Source: Haloferax gibbonsii ATCC 33959
GTDB taxonomy: Archaea; Halobacteriota; Halobacteria; Halobacteriales; Haloferacaceae
Reading direction: 5' to 3'
Length of the DNA: 64,000 nt
NCBI RefSeq assembly: GCF_000336775.1
Contig: NZ_AOLJ01000019.1
Span: forward strand, 104,836 to 168,835
In this document: positions 59,372 through 64,000 of the stretch, piece after piece
How the letters are laid out: every line of letters begins with the position of its first letter
How positions within the stretch are numbered: the first letter of the stretch is position 1
The notes under the pieces: generated by a model
What the model saw: only the letters and a program-made list of their open reading frames with translations
What the model was told of the DNA's origin: nothing
Databases searched by the model: none
Translations under genes and position numbers: made by a program

Positions 59372-61960
59372 ATGAGCGATTCCCGCGTCGTCTTCGTCGA
59401 CGAGTGCCCCGACGGTCTCGTCGAGGCCGTCGAGCGACGCGGTTTCACGACCGAGACGTGCGCGGACCTCGACGCGGTGGTCGAGGGCCTCGACGCCGTC
59501 GACGGCGTCGTCTTCTGCGGCGACATCGACACCGAACTCGTCTCGCGCGTCCGGAACCGAATCGGCGTGATACCGGTCTTTTTTCTCGCCCGTGACGGAC
59601 CCCAAGGCTCCGCCAAGTCCGCCCACGGGAACGGAGCCATCGTCATCGACTACCCGAAGACGGAGAAGGCGGTTGCCGCGGTCGCCGCGCGAATCGAGCG
59701 CGCCATCGAGTTCTCCCGGTGGGCGTCGAGCGAGCGGGACTCGGACTCGCTGTACCGGACGGTCGTCGAGCAGAGCCACGACGCCATCTTCATCGCGCAG
59801 GACGGCGACTTCCGGTTTTGGAACCGCCGGCTGACCGAACTCACCGGCCGGAGCGACGACGAACTCGCCGAGACCGCGCTCTTGGACGTCATCCACCCCG
59901 ACGACCGGGAGAAAGTCAGGCGCATCTCCGAGACGCGGCGGCGGGGCGGCGACGCGCCCGTGAGCTACGAGGTCCGCCTCGTCGACGCCGACGGCGACGT
60001 CCGCGAGTGCGCGGCGAACGTCAAGGACATCGAGTACCACGGCTCGTACGGCGTGCTCGTCTCGATGCGCGACGTGACCGAACAGCGCGCCACGGAGGCG
60101 CAGTTCCGCGGCCTCGTGGAGCTGGCGCGCGACCTCGTGACCCTCGTCGGGACCGACGGGCGAATCAAGTACCAGAGCCCCTCGATCACCGACGTGCTCG
60201 GGTTCGAGCCCGGCGAACTGGTCGGCAGACGCGTCTCCGACCTGATTCACCCCGACGACTGGGAGCGCGTGGAGGCCGTCTTCGAACGCGCCCTCCGGAC
60301 GGGGGCCGACGGGACCGAGGCCGTCCGGTACCGCCACCGCAACACCGAGGGGTCGTGGACGTGGCTCGAATCCATCGGAAGCAACCAGGCGGACACCTCG
60401 GTCGGCGGGTTCGTCGTCACCTCGCGGAACGTGACCGAGCAGCGGAGCTACGAACAGCGGCTCAAACGGTACGAAACCATCGTCGAGAGCATCGGGCAGG
60501 GCGCGTACGTGGTCGACGACGAAGGCGTCGTCCAGTTCATCAACGAGGCGGCGCTGTCGCGGACGACCATCCCCATGTCGGCGTTCGTCGGCCGGCACAT
60601 CTCTGCGCTCCGCGACGCCGGGTATCTGGCCGCCGACCAGTACGAGCGCGCCCGGGCGGCCCTCGACGCCATCCTCGACGGCGAGAGCGACCGCGAGCGG
60701 TTCGAAATCGAGCTGTCGCTTCCGTCGGTGAACTACGTGGTCGAGTTCACCGTCTCGCCCATCCTCGGCGACGACGGCGCCGTCGAAGGCGCGGTGGGTA
60801 TCTCGACGGACGTCACGGCGCGAAAGCGGTACGAACAGCGGCTCAACGCGCTCCACGCCTCGACCCGGCGGCTGACGGGCGCGACGAGCCGCGAGGAGGT
60901 CGCCGAAATCGTCCGCGAGGCCGCCACCGAGGTCCTCGACTACGGGATTAGCGGCGTCCTCCTGTACGACGAGTCGCGTGACGCGCTCGTCCCCGCGGCG
61001 TTCACCGACGAGGCGTGGGAGGTGTTCGGCGACGTGCCGCCGATTCCGCGGGGGACCGGCCTGACGTGGGAGGTGTTCGAGCGCGGCGAGCACAACCTCT
61101 ACCGGGACGTGGAGTCGAACCCGAAGCGGTTCATCGTCGACGCCGGGGTCACAGAGGAACTCATCGTCCCGATTCCGGACCACGGCGTGTTCTTCGTCGC
61201 CTCCCTCGACGAGGGGTCGCTGGCCGACCAGCGCATCGCGCTGGCGAAGGTGCTGGCCGCCAACACCCGCGCGGTCTTGGACCGGGTCGAGCGCGAACAG
61301 CTGCTGCGTCGGCGCGAGCGCGAACTCGCCAGCCAGAACGAGCAGCTCGAATCGTTCGCGTCGGTCGTCTCCCACGACCTCAAGAACCCGCTGAACGCGG
61401 CGATGGGCTACCTCGAACTCGCCCGCGAGCGGTACGACGGCGACGAGTTGGACCGCGTCTCCGACGCCCACGAGCGGATGGCGGGCATCGTCGAGGACGT
61501 GCTGGCGCTCGCGCGAAACGGCCAGACGGTCGAGGAGGCCGAGCGGCTGTCGCTCGGGGCCGTCGCCGAGGAAGCGTGGACGACCGCCGCGAGCGACGCG
61601 CCGGAAGCGACGCTCACCGTGGAGGGCGACGTCGCGGTCGACGCCCACCGCGGGCGGCTCAGACAGCTCCTCGAAAACCTCTTTTCGAACGCCATCCGCC
61701 ACGGCGGCGACGACGTGACCGTCGGCGTCGGCCCCCTCGCCGACCGCGACGGGTTCTACGTCGAAGACGACGGCCCGGGGATTCCGCCGGACGACCGCCC
61801 CCGCATCTTCGAGGCGGGCTACACCACGAGTTCGGAGGGGACCGGCTTCGGACTCAGCGTCGTCATGAGCGTCGTGAACGCCCACGGCTGGAGCGTCTGG
61901 TTCGTCGAGAGCGACGCCGGCGGCGCGCGGTTCGAAATCACGACGGAGAGCGACCGTTGA
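59372..61960 (+). CDS. Multi-PAS/GAF sensor histidine kinase
   Basis: An 862-aa soluble kinase. Residues 1-~120 are a receiver-like domain ('VVFVDECPDGLVEAVERRGF', 'VDGVVFCGDI') lacking a clear phospho-acceptor Asp. Then three PAS domains ('QDGDFRFWNRRLTELTGRSD', 'GTDGRIKYQSPSITDVLGFE', 'VDDEGVVQFINEAALSRTT'), a GAF ('ATEVLDYGISGVLLYDESRD'), HisKA with phospho-His in 'VVSHDLKNPLNAAMGYLELA', and HATPase ('NLFSNAIRHGGDD', 'DDGPGIPPDDRP', 'GTGFGLSVVMS'). TATATA at 59343-59348 is about 27 nt from the ATG, leaderless. Orphan kinase; no response regulator nearby. Confidence 0.95.
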   Translation: MSDSRVVFVDECPDGLVEAVERRGFTTETCADLDAVVEGLDAVDGVVFCGDIDTELVSRVRNRIGVIPVFFLARDGPQGSAKSAHGNGAIVIDYPKTEKAVAAVAARIERAIEFSRWASSERDSDSLYRTVVEQSHDAIFIAQDGDFRFWNRRLTELTGRSDDELAETALLDVIHPDDREKVRRISETRRRGGDAPVSYEVRLVDADGDVRECAANVKDIEYHGSYGVLVSMRDVTEQRATEAQFRGLVELARDLVTLVGTDGRIKYQSPSITDVLGFEPGELVGRRVSDLIHPDDWERVEAVFERALRTGADGTEAVRYRHRNTEGSWTWLESIGSNQADTSVGGFVVTSRNVTEQRSYEQRLKRYETIVESIGQGAYVVDDEGVVQFINEAALSRTTIPMSAFVGRHISALRDAGYLAADQYERARAALDAILDGESDRERFEIELSLPSVNYVVEFTVSPILGDDGAVEGAVGISTDVTARKRYEQRLNALHASTRRLTGATSREEVAEIVREAATEVLDYGISGVLLYDESRDALVPAAFTDEAWEVFGDVPPIPRGTGLTWEVFERGEHNLYRDVESNPKRFIVDAGVTEELIVPIPDHGVFFVASLDEGSLADQRIALAKVLAANTRAVLDRVEREQLLRRRERELASQNEQLESFASVVSHDLKNPLNAAMGYLELARERYDGDELDRVSDAHERMAGIVEDVLALARNGQTVEEAERLSLGAVAEEAWTTAASDAPEATLTVEGDVAVDAHRGRLRQLLENLFSNAIRHGGDDVTVGVGPLADRDGFYVEDDGPGIPPDDRPRIFEAGYTTSSEGTGFGLSVVMSVVNAHGWSVWFVESDAGGARFEITTESDR

Positions 61961-62043
61961 CGGCCTCCGAAAGCGACCGCTGACGCCGCGAGAGTGTCGC
62001 CGCCGGCGGCAACACTAATTGGCGGTCGTCCGAACGGAGCGCC

Positions 62044-63171
62044 ATGGAAACCCCAGACGAGACGACGGTCCGCGCGGTAGAGTCGTGTCGGGACGCGCTC
62101 CCGGAGACCGTCGACGGCGGGCGGGTGCTGTTCGGGTTCGACGGCTACATCGACCGCGTTCGGGAGTTCGTCTCCGAGCGGCAGTCGGCCGACGCCTACG
62201 AGCGGGTGCCGACGCTCGAAGCGTTCGCCGACCGCGTGAACGACTCGGTCGAAGCCGAGAGTTCGCTCTCGTTCGAGTGGATTCAGTCGAACGTCCGAAC
62301 CGGCGGACACGTGAGTCACCTCGCCCGCGCGTTCGACCGAATCGGGTTCGAGCCCGGGGTCGTCGGCTGTCTCGGCGAGCCGGTCGAAGAGCCGTTCGTC
62401 GAGGAGTTCGGCCACCTCCCGCTGGAGACGCTCGGGTCGCCCGGCTACACCGACGCCGTCGAGTTCGACGACGGGAAGCTGATGCTCACCGAAATCGGCG
62501 CGCTGATGACGCTCGACTGGGCCGGAATCGAGTCGCGGGTCGGCCTCGACCGACTGGCCGAGCTGGTCGACGGGACCGAGCTCGTCGGGATGGGTTACTG
62601 GTCGGAGATGCCCGAGCTACCGGACGTGGCCCGCGGCCTCCGCGAGGAGTTGTGGCCGACGCTGTCGGACCCGCCGGAGACGCTGCTTTTGGACCCCGGC
62701 GACCTCAGAAAGCGGGAGCCCGAGGTGGTCGCCGCGGGCGTCGAACAGGTGTCCGCGCTGGACGACGCGGTGCGCGTCGTCGCGTCGGCGAACCGCTACG
62801 AGACGCGCTATCTCGCGCGGTTGGCGGGCGTCGAGAGCGACGACTTCGGCCGCGAGTCGCAGGCGGCGTTCGAGCACCTCGGCGTCAGTCGCTTCGCGGG
62901 CCACGGCATCGAAGCGGCCCACCTCATCGACGACGAGGGGGCCGCGACCGTCGGCGTTCCCCGGACGGACGACCCGGTGTTGACGACGAGTTCCGGCGAC
63001 CACTTCAACGCCGGACTCGCGCTCGCGCACGTCCTCGACCTCGGCCGCGCGGAGTCGCTCGTCGTCGGCAACGCCGTCGCGGGACACTTCGTCCGAAACG
63101 GGTCGCCGCCGACGTACGACGAGGTCCGTGCGTTCGCCTCGGAGTACCTCGATTACTTCGACGCCGCTTAA
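62044..63171 (+). CDS. PfkB-family carbohydrate kinase-like protein
   Basis: A 375-aa ribokinase-fold protein. The family C-terminal signature is near the end: 'LTTSSGDHFNAGLALAHVLD', with the catalytic Asp in GDHFNAG. 'RVLFGFDGYIDRVREFVSER' near residue 30 corresponds to the usual N-terminal sugar-binding DGYID motif. Long insertions relative to typical PfkB proteins make it about 60 residues longer. Sugar or nucleoside substrate is unknown. ATG 62044. Confidence 0.88.
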   Translation: METPDETTVRAVESCRDALPETVDGGRVLFGFDGYIDRVREFVSERQSADAYERVPTLEAFADRVNDSVEAESSLSFEWIQSNVRTGGHVSHLARAFDRIGFEPGVVGCLGEPVEEPFVEEFGHLPLETLGSPGYTDAVEFDDGKLMLTEIGALMTLDWAGIESRVGLDRLAELVDGTELVGMGYWSEMPELPDVARGLREELWPTLSDPPETLLLDPGDLRKREPEVVAAGVEQVSALDDAVRVVASANRYETRYLARLAGVESDDFGRESQAAFEHLGVSRFAGHGIEAAHLIDDEGAATVGVPRTDDPVLTTSSGDHFNAGLALAHVLDLGRAESLVVGNAVAGHFVRNGSPPTYDEVRAFASEYLDYFDAA

Positions 63172-63371
63172 ATACCGATTGTCCACACAAGGGTCAGATA
63201 TATTACTAGAATCAGCGTACCGATATGCGTCGGTGGCACCCCCCACACGGGCGCACCGCCGGAGAGACCGCAGGTCGCCTCCGTCGCGGTCCACTTTCGA
63301 CACCACCGTGGCAATCCGCGCCCGGTTGCCACATCCCCACCACGGTCCCGTTCTGACGCGTCGTCGGCTCT

Positions 63372-64000
63372 TCACTCGGACCGCGAGTCGCGGTCGATGT
63401 CGTCGATATCGTCTATCGCCGAGCCGACGAGGTGTCGGAGCGCTCGCCGGAGTCGCTGTGAGAGCGCCTGTTCGGTGATGCCCAATCGGCTCGCGATGTC
63501 GTCGAGGCCGGTCTCTTTCGGCGTCTCGAAGTAACCCCGTTCGAAGGCGAGCCGAAGCGCCGCGAGTTGCTTTTCCGAGAGGTCGCTGTCGGGCGGGTGG
63601 CGCTCGTCGAGGCGGGCCGGTTCGACCCGGCGCACGTCGATATCGATGTCGCGGGAGAGACACGCGTCGTGGAACCGGGTCGTCAGCTCGTTCGACGCGA
63701 AGTACACCGACAGCGACCAGCCGTACCTCGTGCCGACCATCCGCCGGACGATGCCGTCGCACTCGCGAATCGCCGAGATGATGTCGCCCTCGTGAGTCGC
63801 CCACTCACAGCGGTAGAGCCGTCCCTCGGGGCCGTCGGAGACCGGCTCGAAACACTCGATGTTCACGTGGTCGTCGAGGAAGTCGTCGAGCTCCTCGCGG
63901 TCTCTCCCGCGGGCGACGAAGTAGGGAACCGGCTCGCCCGACACCGGGATACCGCCGACGAACGTGAGTTCGAATTCGGGGTCTTCGAGCGTCGCATCGG
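63372..64000 (-). CDS. HTH-10 family (Bat-type) transcription activator, 5' end cut by window
   Basis: This minus-strand frame stays open to the right edge, so the true start lies beyond 64000. The visible ~208 residues end in 'DSDLSEKQLAALRLAFERGY', 'FETPKETGLDDIASRLGITE' and 'QALSQRLRRALRHLVGSAID', the HTH-10 DNA-binding module of haloarchaeal Bat-type activators. The upstream half ('ECFEPVSDGPEGRLYRCEWA') is the usual sensory BAT domain. A GTG-start reading at 63944 would ignore in-frame coding sequence upstream. Target unknown. Confidence 0.9.
   Translation of the reverse strand, partial: DATLEDPEFELTFVGGIPVSGEPVPYFVARGRDREELDDFLDDHVNIECFEPVSDGPEGRLYRCEWATHEGDIISAIRECDGIVRRMVGTRYGWSLSVYFASNELTTRFHDACLSRDIDIDVRRVEPARLDERHPPDSDLSEKQLAALRLAFERGYFETPKETGLDDIASRLGITEQALSQRLRRALRHLVGSAIDDIDDIDRDSRSE

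Noticed and set aside
63372-63944. A complete HTH-10 gene starting at GTG 63944
   Set aside because: The frame stays open with coding-like sequence to the window edge, so it is treated as truncated at 64000.

Overview
The window looks like chromosomal DNA of a haloarchaeon, most likely Haloferax. It is very GC-rich, nearly every protein is strongly acidic, and many genes are leaderless, with a TTTAAA/TTTATA-type box about 27 nt before the start codon and no ribosome-binding site. Markers that narrow it to Haloferax are a PitA-type chlorite-dismutase/monooxygenase fusion with a His-rich linker, a MobB-MoaE fusion whose lysines fall at 240 and 247 as in the H. volcanii SAMP1 target, and two Hvo_1808-family surface lipoproteins. 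I see no insertion sequence, CRISPR array, prophage or replication origin.

Layout. 0-5 kb: tRNA-Thr, a crotonase-fold enzyme, NAD synthetase (nadE), then a tRNA-Gly gene embedded in a long array of small hairpins and partial tRNA-Gly copies, followed by small membrane and zinc-ribbon genes and a hexapeptide acyltransferase. 5-10 kb: a fructan/sucrose pair (GH68 transfructosylase and a fused GH32 fructosidase, convergent), an aldo/keto reductase, and the decayed 3' end of a PhoX-like gene. 10-20 kb: SHOCT and small membrane proteins, pitA with a duplicated tail, an S2P-type membrane protease, a LURP-one-like protein, a PGF-CTERM surface protein and the pyrH-lysS operon. 20-30 kb: moaE, a small winged-helix protein behind an AT-rich stretch, a second S2P protease, thiL, a flippase-like membrane protein, rps19e-PDCD5-PP-loop ATPase, hisS, a universal stress protein and truA.

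30-42 kb: a HAD hydrolase, M28 and M3 (pepF) peptidases, a small unlisted GTG-start gene, tRNA-Lys, an M20 hydrolase, a ParB-like/RHH protein, an overlapping pair of very small acidic genes, and a ferredoxin-dependent nitrite/sulfite reductase. 42-50 kb: two EamA exporters, one divergent from an Lrp regulator; an orphan PAS histidine kinase; a 46-aa gene under a DtxR/IdeR-like operator; a beta-CASP nuclease; and a geranylgeranyl reductase. 50-64 kb: RNase P RNA (rnpB), nicotinate phosphoribosyltransferase, three HExxH lipoproteins, a nicotinamidase-like protein, a thioesterase, a second multi-PAS/GAF kinase, a PfkB kinase, and an HTH-10 activator cut by the window edge.

Themes. Translation and tRNA maturation are well represented (three tRNAs, lysS, hisS, truA, rps19e, rnpB). 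NAD salvage is nearly complete but scattered (nicotinamidase, NAPRT, nadE). Cell-surface proteolysis is prominent (two S2P proteases, a matrixin and two Hvo_1808-like lipoproteins). The most unexplained sequence is the hairpin array around tRNA-Gly, where stems differ between copies by compensatory changes while loops stay constant.
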